Origin: Noviherbaspirillum pedocola
GTDB lineage: Bacteria > Pseudomonadota > Gammaproteobacteria > Burkholderiales > Burkholderiaceae_D
DNA: 64,000 nucleotides
Direction of reading: 5' to 3'
Assembly: GCF_016632335.1 (NCBI RefSeq)
Contig: NZ_JAEPBG010000002.1
Location: forward strand, 648,768-712,767
In this document: one piece after another, positions 29,174 to 39,900 of the stretch
Layout of the letters: every line of letters starts with the position of its first letter
Numbering within the stretch: position 1 is the stretch's first letter
Notes under the pieces: model-generated
Told to the model about the DNA's origin: nothing
The model's database searches: none
Seen by the model: only the letters and a program-made list of their open reading frames with translations
Translations under genes and position numbers: made by a program

Positions 29174-29324
29174 CGGCCATGCGCCTTAGGTGAATTTGCA
29201 ACTATCGAAAAGTGCAGCGCGTTGCAACCCGAACTTGCAGAAAGCGCGGCCAGCCGCGGGCAAGCACGACTTCCCAATGCCTTCGGCCACTTGAGGCTGG
29301 AGTTCGGCGGACCGGCGGCGCGGA

Positions 29325-30437
29325 TCAGTCTGCCAGGCCGGGGCCGCTTTCGAGCGCGGCTTCATGCTCGTCCAGCGGCTGTTGCGCGCGATGTTGCAGG
29401 ATCACTTCATGGATGAAACCGAGCTTTTCCAGCACTGGTGTCGATAGCGTGAACGGATAGGCATCCGGCATGCCGACGCTGCGGTTCAGGCTGTTGAGCA
29501 CATAGGACAGCGCGAACCAGTTATCCATCAATTCCGCGAAGGAGTCGATGCGCACCGGCCGGTGCTCGATCACCATCCGCGGCTCACCCGCCTTCTTCGG
29601 ATTCAGCGTCATGCCGCAGGCGAAGGCGGTATCGATGGTGTCAATCACGTGCAGATAATGCGCCCAGCTCTCGGCCCAGTCTTCCCATGGATGCGAACTG
29701 GCATAGGTAGTGATGTAGCGGCTGTTCCAGTCGAGCGGCGGACCTTCGTTGTAATGCCGCTGAAGCGCTTCGCCATAGTCGCCGCGCTCGTCGCCGAACA
29801 GCTCGCGGAAACGCGTTATCCAGGACGTGTCGGCGATCAGTCGGTCGAAGTAGTAGTGGCCGCTTTCATGCCGAAAGTGGCCAAGCAGAGTGCGGTAGGG
29901 CTCGTGCATCTGCTCGCGCGTTCTTTCGCGATGCGCAGGATCCGCTTCGGCGATGTTGAGCGTGATGATGCCGTTCGCATGCCCGGTCATCACGCGCTTC
30001 GTCGGCAAGTCCTGCAGGAATTCGAAGGCCAGTCCGGTGTCGGGAGCGTCGACCTTCGGCATGGGCTGCAGCTTCAGGTCCCATAGCGTGTACAGCAGCC
30101 GGCGCTTGGACGCTTCGAGACGCTGCCAGTAGACCCGGTTCTGCTCGGTGAGCATCGGGATCGTATGGGTGAGCTGGCAGGAAGCGCAGAGGTCGTTTTC
30201 GGCTTGGGCCGGAATCATCCAGTTGCACACATGCTCGCGCGCGTAGTTTGCGCATTGCCGGTACAGGCGGCCGGCGTTGACCGGGTTCAGGCTGCGCCAC
30301 AGATCGTTGCCGGCGGCTTCGAAGGTGCTGATGGCGCGATGTTCCGGCTGGTAGCCGAGCATGCCACCGCAGCGCTCGCAACGCACGTTCTCAAAAAACA
30401 CCTGCAGGCCGCATTTGTCGCAGTGGAAGGTCTTCAT
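29325..30437 (-). CDS. putative zinc-binding metallopeptidase with N-terminal zinc ribbon (Peptidase_Mx-like)
   Basis: 370 aa. The start at 30437 (MKTFHCDKCG) puts a zinc ribbon at the N-terminus: Cys6, Cys9, Cys20 and Cys23. A second Cys group (Cys62, Cys71, Cys84, Cys87) follows. The protease motif is HESGHYYFD (His190, Glu191, His194) with Arg and Asp residues after it, as in the DUF2248/Peptidase_Mx family, annotated as putative zinc-binding peptidase. The frame extends to 30509 but the family starts at the ribbon. No signal peptide, so it is cytoplasmic. The real substrate and activity of the family are not known. It lies 99 bases downstream of fpr, same strand. Confidence 0.88.
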   Translation of the reverse strand: MKTFHCDKCGLQVFFENVRCERCGGMLGYQPEHRAISTFEAAGNDLWRSLNPVNAGRLYRQCANYAREHVCNWMIPAQAENDLCASCQLTHTIPMLTEQNRVYWQRLEASKRRLLYTLWDLKLQPMPKVDAPDTGLAFEFLQDLPTKRVMTGHANGIITLNIAEADPAHRERTREQMHEPYRTLLGHFRHESGHYYFDRLIADTSWITRFRELFGDERGDYGEALQRHYNEGPPLDWNSRYITTYASSHPWEDWAESWAHYLHVIDTIDTAFACGMTLNPKKAGEPRMVIEHRPVRIDSFAELMDNWFALSYVLNSLNRSVGMPDAYPFTLSTPVLEKLGFIHEVILQHRAQQPLDEHEAALESGPGLAD

Positions 30438-30536
30438 ATCGGGTAAGCCGAAAAGCCTGTGCAGCTCGGTAGAGCTGTCAAGGCGGAAAACGTTCCTGCT
30501 TTGCGGCACGGCATTGATGGCGTGCCTTCCTGCGGT

Positions 30537-31322
30537 CTACCAATAGTTCTCGGTAACGAAATGGCCAGGCTTCATGCGGCGGCAGGGACGCATGCCGCGC
30601 GCATGCAGCAGCTTGCGCGTGTCTTCGATCATGTCCGGATTCCCGCAGAGCATGATGCGGCTGTGGTCCAGTGTCAGCGGCAGGCCGGCGGCGCGCTCGA
30701 GCTCGCCATTCTCCAGCAGCGTCGTGATGCGGCCATGCAGGCGCTGCGCATGGTCTGCAGCAGCTTCGCGGCTCACCGCCTGCAGCAGCGTGAGCTCTGC
30801 TTTGGCACCGGCCGGCGGCGCATCGCGCAGTGCGCGCAATTCGTCGGCATAGGAAAGCTCTTCCGCGTGGCGCACGCCATGCACCAGCACCAAACGGGAA
30901 AAGCGCTGCCAGGCTGCAGGATCGCGCAGGATGGAAATGAAGGGGCCGATGCCGGTGCCGGTGGCAAGCATCCAGAGTTCATTGCCATCGGTGAAGCGGT
31001 CGGCGGTCATGAAGCCATACAGGTTCTTTTCGAGCCACACTTCGTCGCCCACCTTGAGCTTATCCATCTGCGTAGTGAACAGGCCGTTGGGCACGATGAT
31101 GCCGTAGTACTCAAGCGTGTCTTCATCGGGGCCGGAAGTGATCGAATAAGCGCGCCAGATCATGGCGCCGTCTTCGCCGGCAAGGCCGAGCCGTGAATAC
31201 TGGCCGGGAACGAAGCTGTAGCCGGCCGGTCGGGTGATGCGGAAGGTGATGAGCCGCTCGTTCCAGCGACGGATGTCAGTGACAGTCTCGCGGGTGGCCT
31301 TGCTCTCGATTGCTGCATTCAT
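30537..31322 (-). CDS. fpr: ferredoxin--NADP reductase
   Basis: 261 aa FAD enzyme moving electrons between NADPH and ferredoxin or flavodoxin. The FAD-binding motif is IWRAYSITSGP (Arg-x-Tyr-Ser), the phosphate region LATGTGIGPFISIL, and the NADP part has VLVHGVRHAEELSYADEL. The end CGNPDMIEDTRKLL followed by GHFVTENYW with an aromatic terminal residue is typical of the bacterial subclass. It is divergent from serA, 104 bases apart. Likely roles are iron-sulfur cluster supply and oxidative stress. Confidence 0.94.
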   Translation of the reverse strand: MNAAIESKATRETVTDIRRWNERLITFRITRPAGYSFVPGQYSRLGLAGEDGAMIWRAYSITSGPDEDTLEYYGIIVPNGLFTTQMDKLKVGDEVWLEKNLYGFMTADRFTDGNELWMLATGTGIGPFISILRDPAAWQRFSRLVLVHGVRHAEELSYADELRALRDAPPAGAKAELTLLQAVSREAAADHAQRLHGRITTLLENGELERAAGLPLTLDHSRIMLCGNPDMIEDTRKLLHARGMRPCRRMKPGHFVTENYW

Positions 31323-31426
31323 GCTGATTAAACCGTTTTCAAAATTGGTGGTCCATCCCTTGAGAGTGGCGATTCTGCCATAAAATCCGGAACACCCTCA
31401 GCGCAAGCAAAGGAAGGAAAGGCCCC

Positions 31427-32650
31427 ATGAGCAATCCGAGCAACCCAAGCAACATGAACAAGATCGTCCTGCTGGAAAAGATCCATGCCAGCGCCGTTGA
31501 GAATCTGCGCGCGCAAGGCTTCGAGAATATCGTCCAGGTGCCGCGCGCGCTGTCCGGCCCAGAATTGATCGAGACGCTGTCTGATGCGGCCGCGGTCGGC
31601 ATCCGCTCCAATACCCACCTGACCGGCGAGGTGCTGCGCGCGCTGCCGAAGCTGCGCACCATCGGCTGCTTCTGCATCGGCACCAACCAGGTCGATCTCA
31701 ACACCGCGGCTGCGATGGGCATTCCGGTATTCAATGCGCCGTATTCGAATACCCGTTCGGTGGCCGAGCTGGTGATTGCCGAAGCGATCCTGCTGCTGCG
31801 GCGCATTCCCGAGAAGAATGCGCGCTCGCATGCCGGCCGGTGGGACAAGAGCGCGCAGGGCGCCTATGAGGTGCGCAACAAGACGCTGGGCATCATTGGC
31901 TACGGCAACATCGGCGCGCAGGTCGGCATCCTGGCCGAAAGCGTTGGCATGCGGGTCTGCTATTACGATCCGGAGAGCAAGCTGCCGCTCGGTAATGCGA
32001 AGCCGCTGCCGCTGGAAGAACTGCTGCGCAGCGCCGATGTGATCACGCTGCATGTGCCGGGCGGACCAACCACGGTGAATCTGCTCAATGGCGAACGCAT
32101 CGGTTTGATGAAGCCGTCCGCGGTGCTGATCAATGCGTCGCGTGGCGGCGTGGTCGATATCGATGCACTGAACGCGTCGCTGCGCGAAGGCAGGCTGGCC
32201 GGCGCGGCGCTGGATGTGTATCCGACCGAGCCGAAAAGCGAGAAGGAAGAGTTCATCACGCCGCTGCGGGGCCTGGAGAACGTGATCCTGACGCCGCATA
32301 TCGGCGGCAGCACCGAGGAAGCGCAGGAAAACATCGGCCGCGAAGTATCGGACAAGCTGGCCCGCTTCCTCGCCGCCGGCACCACGCGTTCGGCGGTGAA
32401 TTTCCCGGAAGTTGCACACCAGGCCAAGGAAGTCCTGAGCCGGATTCTGCATGTGCATCGCAACGAACCCGGCGTGATCGCGCGCATGAACGCGCTGTTT
32501 GCCGAGGGTGGCCTGAATATCGTGGCCCAGCATCTGCAAACCAAGGGCGCGCTCGGCTATGCGATCACTGACGTCGATTCACCGATCAGCCCGGAGCTGA
32601 TGAAGAAGCTGTGCAGCGATAGCGCGGCGATACGCTGCAACATGGTTTGA
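31427..32650 (+). CDS. serA: D-3-phosphoglycerate dehydrogenase
   Basis: 407 aa NAD-dependent enzyme starting serine synthesis. The substrate domain is split around a nucleotide-binding domain holding LGIIGYGNIGAQVGIL (about 149-164). Catalytic Arg in NASRGGVVD, Glu in YPTEP and His in LTPHIGGST are present. A C-terminal ACT domain (about 335-405: VLHVHRNEPGVIARMNALFA) gives serine feedback. Length equals the E. coli type (410 aa). AAGGAAGGAAAGG precedes the ATG. A REP pair follows the stop. Confidence 0.95.
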   Translation: MSNPSNPSNMNKIVLLEKIHASAVENLRAQGFENIVQVPRALSGPELIETLSDAAAVGIRSNTHLTGEVLRALPKLRTIGCFCIGTNQVDLNTAAAMGIPVFNAPYSNTRSVAELVIAEAILLLRRIPEKNARSHAGRWDKSAQGAYEVRNKTLGIIGYGNIGAQVGILAESVGMRVCYYDPESKLPLGNAKPLPLEELLRSADVITLHVPGGPTTVNLLNGERIGLMKPSAVLINASRGGVVDIDALNASLREGRLAGAALDVYPTEPKSEKEEFITPLRGLENVILTPHIGGSTEEAQENIGREVSDKLARFLAAGTTRSAVNFPEVAHQAKEVLSRILHVHRNEPGVIARMNALFAEGGLNIVAQHLQTKGALGYAITDVDSPISPELMKKLCSDSAAIRCNMV

Positions 32651-32674
32651 TCGGGACGGACGGCCCGCAATCGC

Positions 32675-32749
32675 GTAGGTTGGGCTGACAAGCCCAACGT
32701 GGAAGTCAAGCCCGTGCGGACACTCGTTGGGCTTGTCAGCCCAACCTAC
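32675..32749. repeat. REP pair (BIME), GTAG type, copy 4
   Basis: GTAG then GTTGGGCTGACAAGCCCAAC, spacer, and GTTGGGCTTGTCAGCCCAAC then CTAC. This is the cleanest copy in the window. It fills the space between the convergent serA and phospholipase-D-like genes, ending one base before the latter's stop. Confidence 0.88.
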
Positions 32750-32750
32750 G

Positions 32751-34205
32751 TCACAAAAAATAATCGAGGCTGCGCGCGCCGCTTTCCTTGATGCGTTCCA
32801 GCACGCCGCGCTGCTGCCATTCATCGAGCAGGATTTCCTGCGAATGGCTCAGGTCTTCGCGAAACGCTGATTCCATGCTCAGGCCGAATTCCTTGTCCAG
32901 CACGACCGCCGTGACTTCGCTGTTCAGCAGGAAGCTGCGCATGTCGAGATTGGCAGAGCCGATCGTGGACCAGGCGCTGTCAATGACCGAGGTCTTCGCA
33001 TGCAGCACCGAGCCCTGCAATTCATACACGTGGATGCCGGCGTGCAGCAGTTCGGTATAGAACGAGCGCCCGGCATAAAAGCTCAGACCGACGTCGGACT
33101 TGGCGGGAAAGATGATTTTTACATCGACGCCGCGCCCTGCCGCCGCCTTCAGCGCTTCCAGCATCTGCACGTCCGGAGCGAAATAGGCATTGGTAATGTG
33201 AATCGAGGCCTGCGATTGCTGCATCGCGAGCACGAAGGCCTTGTAGATCGCGAAGTTGCCATTCGGCTTGCTGGCAATGATGCGCATCACCTTGTCGCCC
33301 ACGGGTTTCAGGGGCGGAAAGTAATCAAGATCGGGCAGCGCTTCCTTTTCCTGGCCGGCCCAATTGCTCATGAACAGCAGCTGCAACTCGGCAACCGCCG
33401 GGCCCTCGACGCGGATGTGAGTGTCGCGCCAGCCGAGCTGCTGGCCGCGTCGCGCGCGCGAACCCGAGCGGAACAGCGAGCTGTGCGAATAATCCGCGGA
33501 GATATTGACGCCGCCGGTGAAGCCGATCTTGCCGTCGACGATCAGGATCTTGCGATGATCCCGGTTGTTCAAATGCCAGTGTTTTGGATTGCGTACCGGG
33601 TTCACCGGATTGAATTCGACGATATTGATGCCGGCTGAACGCAGGTGTTCAAAGAATTTTCGCGGCGTATCCATTGAACCGAGACTGTCGTACAGGATGT
33701 TCACCTGCACGCCTGCGCGTTGCTTCGCCATCAGCAGGTCGGCAAATTTCTTGCCGACCTCGTCGTCGTCGAAGATGTAGGTCTCGAGATTGACATGGTC
33801 TCTTGCGCCGGCAATGGCTTCCATCATTGCGCTGATCGTGCGCGGGCCGTCGAACAGCAGCGTCACCTTGTTGCCGGCGATGAGCGGACTGCCGGTTGCA
33901 GCCTCTTCGAGCGCGGCAAGTTGCTTCAGGTCGGTTTTCTTTGCGCCGTGCAGCCGTTGCGAGAGCAGAGACTCCACTTTGGCCGGCGGCAATTCGCCGT
34001 TGGCCGTCGCCACGGTGGGCACCGGGTCGGGATCCAGTTCCTTTGCCAGATCCCGCACATCGGGCAGGCTGGCGCAACCGTTCAGCGCCGCGACCAGCGC
34101 CATCCATTGCAACAAGAGGAAAAGTCGCATGAAGCGATGGAAAACCGGCACATCCGAGGGCTTTCCGGCTGGCGTCGCCCGCAGGTGGCCATTTACTGCT
34201 TTCAT
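32751..34205 (-). CDS. phospholipase D-family lipoprotein, cardiolipin-synthase-like
   Basis: 484 aa with two HKD catalytic motifs, the mark of phospholipase D and cardiolipin synthases: HLNNRDHRKILIVDGKIGF in the first half and HAKTSVIDSAWSTIGSANLD in the second. The N-terminus has a hydrophobic stretch ending LNGC (Cys44), a possible lipobox, so the protein is probably membrane-anchored outside the cytoplasm. The start at 34205 has GGAG six bases upstream; an ATG at 34217 is also in frame but lies over the site. The closest functional names are ClsB/ClsC-type, but periplasmic lipoprotein members are not well studied. Convergent with serA. Confidence 0.88.
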   Translation of the reverse strand: MKAVNGHLRATPAGKPSDVPVFHRFMRLFLLLQWMALVAALNGCASLPDVRDLAKELDPDPVPTVATANGELPPAKVESLLSQRLHGAKKTDLKQLAALEEAATGSPLIAGNKVTLLFDGPRTISAMMEAIAGARDHVNLETYIFDDDEVGKKFADLLMAKQRAGVQVNILYDSLGSMDTPRKFFEHLRSAGINIVEFNPVNPVRNPKHWHLNNRDHRKILIVDGKIGFTGGVNISADYSHSSLFRSGSRARRGQQLGWRDTHIRVEGPAVAELQLLFMSNWAGQEKEALPDLDYFPPLKPVGDKVMRIIASKPNGNFAIYKAFVLAMQQSQASIHITNAYFAPDVQMLEALKAAAGRGVDVKIIFPAKSDVGLSFYAGRSFYTELLHAGIHVYELQGSVLHAKTSVIDSAWSTIGSANLDMRSFLLNSEVTAVVLDKEFGLSMESAFREDLSHSQEILLDEWQQRGVLERIKESGARSLDYFL

Positions 34206-34403
34206 TTTTTTCTCCATCTCTGCCGCACATGGTTTGAGGCGGCTTCTTTCCGGGTGGAGAAAAGATTAGCATCGGGCGTTTCCGGCGGAACACGGTTCGC
34301 GCAAGCGGATGAGCCGCACCGGCATGCAAAAAAGTAACGATTAACGTTTAATTGTGCGAAACTGTTACGCGTTTTTATGACTTCGTGTTTTCGGGTGGGG
34401 CAC

Positions 34404-35009
34404 ATGAGCGAAGAGACACCGGAGAGGATCCTGCATTTCTGGTTCGGCACTGACACCGACGAGGCTGCCGTTGCCAAGGCGCCGGCGTCGCTCTGGTGGG
34501 GCAAGAAGCCGGAGATCGACCGGCAACTGGCGGATCGCTTCGGGCCAGCGGTAGAACTGGCCGGCAGCCGCGCGTTGGACTCCTGGATGGAAACCCCGCG
34601 TACCGCATTGGCGCTGATCCTGCTGACCGACCAGTTCCCACGCAATATCTATCGTGGCACCGCCCGAGCTTTCGCCTCGGATTCCCTTGCGCTGGCCACC
34701 TGCCTTCATGGATTGGAGGTGGGGCAGGACCAGCAACTGCGCCCGCTCGAGCGGGTGTTTTTTTATCTGCCCCTGGAACACTCGGAGACCTTGGCGGACC
34801 AGGAACGCTCGGTGAGGCTGTTTTCCACGCTGTTTCAACAGACGCCGCAAGCGCGGATGGAAACCTTTCGCGGTTATCTGACTTATGCGCTCCGGCATCG
34901 GCGAGTGATCGAGCGCTTTGGTCGATTACCGCACAGAAACGCTGCTTTAGGCAGGACATCTACCGAGGAGGAAAAGCGTTTTCTGCTGGAGCCGGGCTCA
35001 TCATTTTGA
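34404..35009 (+). CDS. DUF924 family protein
   Basis: 201 aa all-helical protein with TPR-like fold. DUF924 members begin with the pattern seen here (ERILHFWFG) and contain ALILLTDQFPRNIYRGTARAF, RVFFYLPLEHSE and HRRVIERFGRLPHRNAALGR, all present. Length is normal (about 180-220). The function is unknown. The start at 34404 is preferred to 34377 because it sits right before the conserved region. It is followed by a separate promoter region for the GGDEF-EAL gene. Confidence 0.9.
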   Translation: MSEETPERILHFWFGTDTDEAAVAKAPASLWWGKKPEIDRQLADRFGPAVELAGSRALDSWMETPRTALALILLTDQFPRNIYRGTARAFASDSLALATCLHGLEVGQDQQLRPLERVFFYLPLEHSETLADQERSVRLFSTLFQQTPQARMETFRGYLTYALRHRRVIERFGRLPHRNAALGRTSTEEEKRFLLEPGSSF

Positions 35010-35149
35010 GCAGAGGCAAAATGTTGCCGATTTTTACTGATTTGCGGTAGGTCAATGTAATTTGCATGCTGCAATGCAAAAATCTTTCGACTTTCGCCCG
35101 TATGTGCGTTGGTTGATCAGTTTAGATTGCTTAACTTGCCAAGATAGAC

Positions 35150-36988
35150 ATGAGCGTGATGAAGCCGAAGGTTTTGCTGGTCAATGACCACCCGGCCAGC
35201 CTGGTGGCGCTGGAAAGCTTGCTGCTTCCGGACACTGAGTCTGCGGAATATGAAGTGGTCAGTGCGATTTCCGGCGCTGAGGCGCTGCGGCAGGTATTAC
35301 AGCATCAATTCGCGGTGATCCTTCTGGACGTCAGCATGCCGGGCATGGATGGCTTTGAAACCGCGGATCTGATTCACTCCCATCCGCGCTGCGCCATGGT
35401 GCCGATCATCTTCGTCACTGCGCACTACGCCGATGAACTGCATCGCTTGAAGGCCTATCAGCGCGGTGCGGTGGATTACCTGTTCACGCCGGTCATTCCG
35501 CGGGTGCTGCAGAACAAGGTGGCGGTGTTCGTCGAACTGGCGAAAAAGAACCTGCTGCTGCAGCGCCAGGCCGAGGAGTTGGCGGAACTGAACCGCGATC
35601 TGCAGGTGCAGCGACTGCATGACTTGAAGCGTATCAACGCAGCGCTGGAAGCGGAGATCGTTGAGCGGCGACAGGCCGAGGAAAGGGCGCATGGCCTGGC
35701 TACCCGCGATGCGTTGACCGGCCTGTACAACCGCCGATCGCTGATTGAAAGACTGGAACAGGCAATCGCCAGGGCGAACCGTACCGGCAACAGCCTGGCG
35801 CTGCTGTTCCTCGACATGGACCGTTTCAAGACCATCAATGACACCCTGGGCCATGACGTCGGCGATGAATTGCTGATCCAGGTAGCCCGGCGCATCAGCG
35901 GTTCGGTGCGCGAATCCGATGTCGTGGCACGCCTTGGCGGCGATGAATTCGTGGTGCTGATGGAAGATCTGCCGGATTTTCCGGACGCCGCGGCAGTCGC
36001 GCGCAAGATCGTGCAGGCAAATTCGACGCCCTGCGAGATCGGTATGCACAGCCTGAAGACCTCGGTGAGTATCGGCATCAGCCTGTTTCCGCAGGACGGC
36101 GCCACGGTGCAATCGCTGATGAAGAACGCCGACCTGGCGATGTATCACGCCAAGCAGCAGCGGCGCGGCACGATCCAGTTCTTCCACGAAGAGCTCAATG
36201 CGCGGGTGATGGAGAAGGTGCGGCTGGAGCGCGAGCTGCAGCAGGCGCTGGCGGCCGGGCAGTTCGAGCTGTATTACCAGCCGAAGGTCGACATCACCAC
36301 GGGGCGCATCGTCGGGCTGGAGGCGCTGTTGCGCTGGAACCATCCGCGGCTGGGCCTGGTGTCGAGCGGTCAATTTCTCGATGGCGCGGCCGACAGCGGC
36401 CTGCTGGTGCCGATCGGCCACTGGGTGTTGTCCTCGGCCTGCGCGCAGGCGCAGGCCTGGCGCGACCATCCGCAGCTGGGCAGCCTGCCGATCGCCATCA
36501 ACATCGCGGTGCCGCAGATGGAGACGGAACTGGCCTCCACGATCCGCAATCTTCTGCGCGAGCACAATCTGGCGCCGCGGCGGCTGCAGCTGGAAATCAC
36601 CGAATCCCTGCTGATGCGCGATATCGAAAAGGCCGGCGTCATGCTCGGCCAGCTCAACGAGGCCGGCCTGACGCTGGCCATCGACGATTTCGGCTCGGGT
36701 TATTCCTCGCTGTCGGTGCTGAAGTCGCTGCCGGTCGACATCCTGAAGATCGACCAGAGCTTCGTGCGCGACCTCGGCAAGAGCGCTGGCGACACCGCCA
36801 TCGTCGCCGCCGTGGTCAGCATGGCACGCGCGCTGGCCCTGCGCGTGGTGGCCGAGGGCGTGGAGAGCCGGGAGCAGCTCGATATCCTCAGATCCCTGGG
36901 CTGCGACGAATACCAGGGCTATCACTACTGCAAGCCGCTGCCGCCGGCGGCGCTCGAGGACCAGCTGGTCCGGCTGGGTGACGTATGA
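35150..36988 (+). CDS. response regulator with GGDEF and EAL domains
   Basis: 612 aa c-di-GMP enzyme. An N-terminal receiver domain (1-125) has the phospho-acceptor Asp60 in ILLDVSMPGMDG. A helical linker precedes the GGDEF domain (about 180-340) with intact GGDEF (263-267) and an inhibitory RxxD (RESD) five residues before it. The EAL domain (about 355-605) has EAL (391-393), DDFGSGYSSLSVL and LKIDQSFV. Both domains keep active-site residues, so it can plausibly make and break c-di-GMP. The hybrid kinase gene downstream overlaps by ATGA (36985-36988), so it is the likely partner controlling this protein by phosphotransfer. Confidence 0.94.
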   Translation: MSVMKPKVLLVNDHPASLVALESLLLPDTESAEYEVVSAISGAEALRQVLQHQFAVILLDVSMPGMDGFETADLIHSHPRCAMVPIIFVTAHYADELHRLKAYQRGAVDYLFTPVIPRVLQNKVAVFVELAKKNLLLQRQAEELAELNRDLQVQRLHDLKRINAALEAEIVERRQAEERAHGLATRDALTGLYNRRSLIERLEQAIARANRTGNSLALLFLDMDRFKTINDTLGHDVGDELLIQVARRISGSVRESDVVARLGGDEFVVLMEDLPDFPDAAAVARKIVQANSTPCEIGMHSLKTSVSIGISLFPQDGATVQSLMKNADLAMYHAKQQRRGTIQFFHEELNARVMEKVRLERELQQALAAGQFELYYQPKVDITTGRIVGLEALLRWNHPRLGLVSSGQFLDGAADSGLLVPIGHWVLSSACAQAQAWRDHPQLGSLPIAINIAVPQMETELASTIRNLLREHNLAPRRLQLEITESLLMRDIEKAGVMLGQLNEAGLTLAIDDFGSGYSSLSVLKSLPVDILKIDQSFVRDLGKSAGDTAIVAAVVSMARALALRVVAEGVESREQLDILRSLGCDEYQGYHYCKPLPPAALEDQLVRLGDV

Positions 36989-39900
36989 CGCCGCTCGGCG
37001 AAGATGGAGCGGCGCCGCTGCAGCTGTTCAACGCACACGGCGACATCGATGCGGCGGCGCTGCTGGCGGCGCTGTCGGCATTGCGGCAGGGTGACTTTTC
37101 CGTGCGCATCGCGTCACAGGAGGGCGAGCTGTCGCGTCGCATCGCGCAGGAATGGAATGCCCTGGCCGGCAATGCCGCCCGCACGCGCGATACCGTGGCA
37201 GCCTTGTCGCAGGCGGTCGGACGCGAGGGACGTCTGCGTGAGCGGGCCGATGTCGCGGGTCTTTCCGGCGGCTGGGCCGAGACCGTGGCCGCGGTGAATG
37301 CGATGGTCGAACGCGCCTGGGGGCCGGTGGACGAGCTGGCGCGCGTTATCAACGCCGTGGTCGATGGCAATCTGTCGCAGCACATGAGCGCCGAGCAGAG
37401 CGGCGATTGGCGCGATCTGAAGCAGTGCGTCAACGCGATGGTCGATCATCTCGCCGGCTGCGTTTCGGAAGTCTCGCGCGTGGCGCGCGAGGTCGGTCGC
37501 GAAGGGCGATTGGGTGGCCGGGCAGTGATCGAAAATGCTAGCGGCATCTGGAAAGACCTTGCAGACAATGTCAACGGCCTGGCCGACCGGCTCACAACGC
37601 AGGTCCGTGCGATTTCCGAAGTCGCCACTGCGGTGACGCGCGGTGATTTATCACGCGCCATCACGGTCGATGCACGTGGCGAAGTGGCCGAGCTGAAGGA
37701 TCGTGTCAACGGCATGATCTGGGCGCTGCGCGAGTCCGCGCGTAACAACGCGGAACAGTCGTGGCTCAATACCCATCTGACCCGCTTCACGCGTCTGCTG
37801 CAGGAGCAGCGTGATTTGTCCGGCCTGTCGCGCCGCATTCTGTCCGAGCTGGCGCAGCTGGTATCGGCACGCCTTGGCGCCTTCTACATCAGCGACGACT
37901 CCACGCGCGAAACGCGGCTGGTGATGGTGGCGGCCTATGCCGCAGCATCGATGCGTCCGCGCCGGTGTCCTTCCTGCCGGGCGAGGGCATCATCGGCCAA
38001 TGCGCCGTCGACATGCGCCGGATATTGCTCACCAACGTGCCGGCCGGCTACCTGGAAATCGGCACCGGTCTCGGTTCGGCGGCGCCAGCCTGCATCGTCG
38101 TGCTGCCGGTGTTGACTGAGGATGGTGTTAAGGCGGTAATTGAACTTGCCTCGCTCCGGGAATACACCGACATCGAGCTGGATCTTCTCGATCAGCTGAT
38201 GGATTCGATTGCCGTGGTGTTCCATACGCTCGAAGCCAACCGACGCACTGAGATCCTGCTGGCGCAGTCGCAGTCGCTGGCGCAAGAGCTCGGGCGCACC
38301 AATTTCGAGCTGGCGGAAAAGGCAAGGCTTTTGGCGATGCAGAACAGTGAAGTCGAGCACAAGAACGCCGAAATCGAGCAGGCCCGGCGCGCCACCGAGG
38401 AAAAGGCGACCCAATTGACGCTGGCCTCGCGCTACAAGTCGGAATTCCTGGCCAATATGTCGCATGAATTGCGCACGCCTCTGAACAGCCTGCTGATCCT
38501 GGCCGAGCAACTTGCCGACAACCCGAACGGCAACCTCGATGCGCGCCAGCTCGAGTTCGCGCGCACCATCCACGCCGCCGGCAGTGATCTTCTTTCCCTG
38601 ATCAACGACATCCTGGACTTGTCGAAGATCGAGTCCGGCACGGTCAGCACGGAAATTTCCGAATGCCGGTTCGAATATCTGCGCGGCTACGTTGAACGGG
38701 CTTTTCGGCATATGGCCGAAGCGCGCGGCCTGCGCTTCGACATCGCGCTGGCGCCGGATCTTCCGCCGGCCATTGCCACGGACGTCACCCGGCTGCAGCA
38801 GATACTGCGCAATCTGCTGGCCAATGCCTTCAAGTTCACCGCGAAGGGCAGCGTGTGGCTGCGGATATTCCGGGCGCATTCTGGCTGGTCCGAAACCAAT
38901 GCGACGCTCAATGAGGCGCAAGCAGTGATCGGCTTTACTGTGACCGACACCGGTATCGGTATCGCGTCTGACAAGTTCAAGCTCATCTTCGAAGCGTTCC
39001 GCCAGGCCGATGGCAGCACGGCGCGCAAGTACGGCGGCACCGGATTGGGTCTGTCGATTTCGCTCGAGCTGGCGCGCCTTCTCGGCGGGGAAATCAGCGT
39101 GCAGAGCGAACTGCATGCGGGCAGCGCGTTCACGCTGTATTTACCGGTCCGTCTTGCGGACGCTGCGCCGGCGTGGCCATTTGCCGGCGCAGAGACGATA
39201 TTGCGATCTGAGCCTGGTCATGTGCTTCTGGTCGAGGACAATGCGGAGCAGCGATCGGCAATCGTTGCGGCCTTCGAGGCAGCGGGATGGCGCGTCAGCG
39301 TCGCGGAAAACGGTGGGCAGGGCTTGCAGTTGCTGAAGTCGGGCGATCGGGCCGACTGCATGGTGTTCGATCTGTATCTGCCGGATATCGACGGCACTGA
39401 TTTGCTCGACATGATTGCCAACGATGCCGGCTTGCATGACATCCCGGTGATCGTGCATACCGCCGCGGACCCGGATGCGGATACCGTGGCGCGGCTGGCG
39501 AAGTCTACGCGCTTGCTCGTGCCGAAGGAGCCCGATTCCGCCGAGCGCCTGGTGAGGGAAGTTGAACAGTTATTTCAGCTACCGGTCGCAGCGTTTGCGG
39601 AAGCGCCGCCACTGGCAGTTGGCCAGGATGCGTCGCTGCTGGACTATCGTGACCCGAGCGGCACCGACTATTCAGCGCTTGTCGGGCGACGGGTGCTCAT
39701 CGTCGATGACGACCTGCGCAATATCTTTGCGCTCAGTTCCCTGGTGGAGCGTCATGAGATGACGGCGCTGTTTGCCGAGAATGGCCGGGAGGCCATCGAA
39801 CTTCTGGCGCAGCACGACGATATCGATATCGTGCTGATGGATGTGATGATGCCGGAGATGGATGGCTACGATACGATGCGCGCAGTCCGACTGATGCCGG

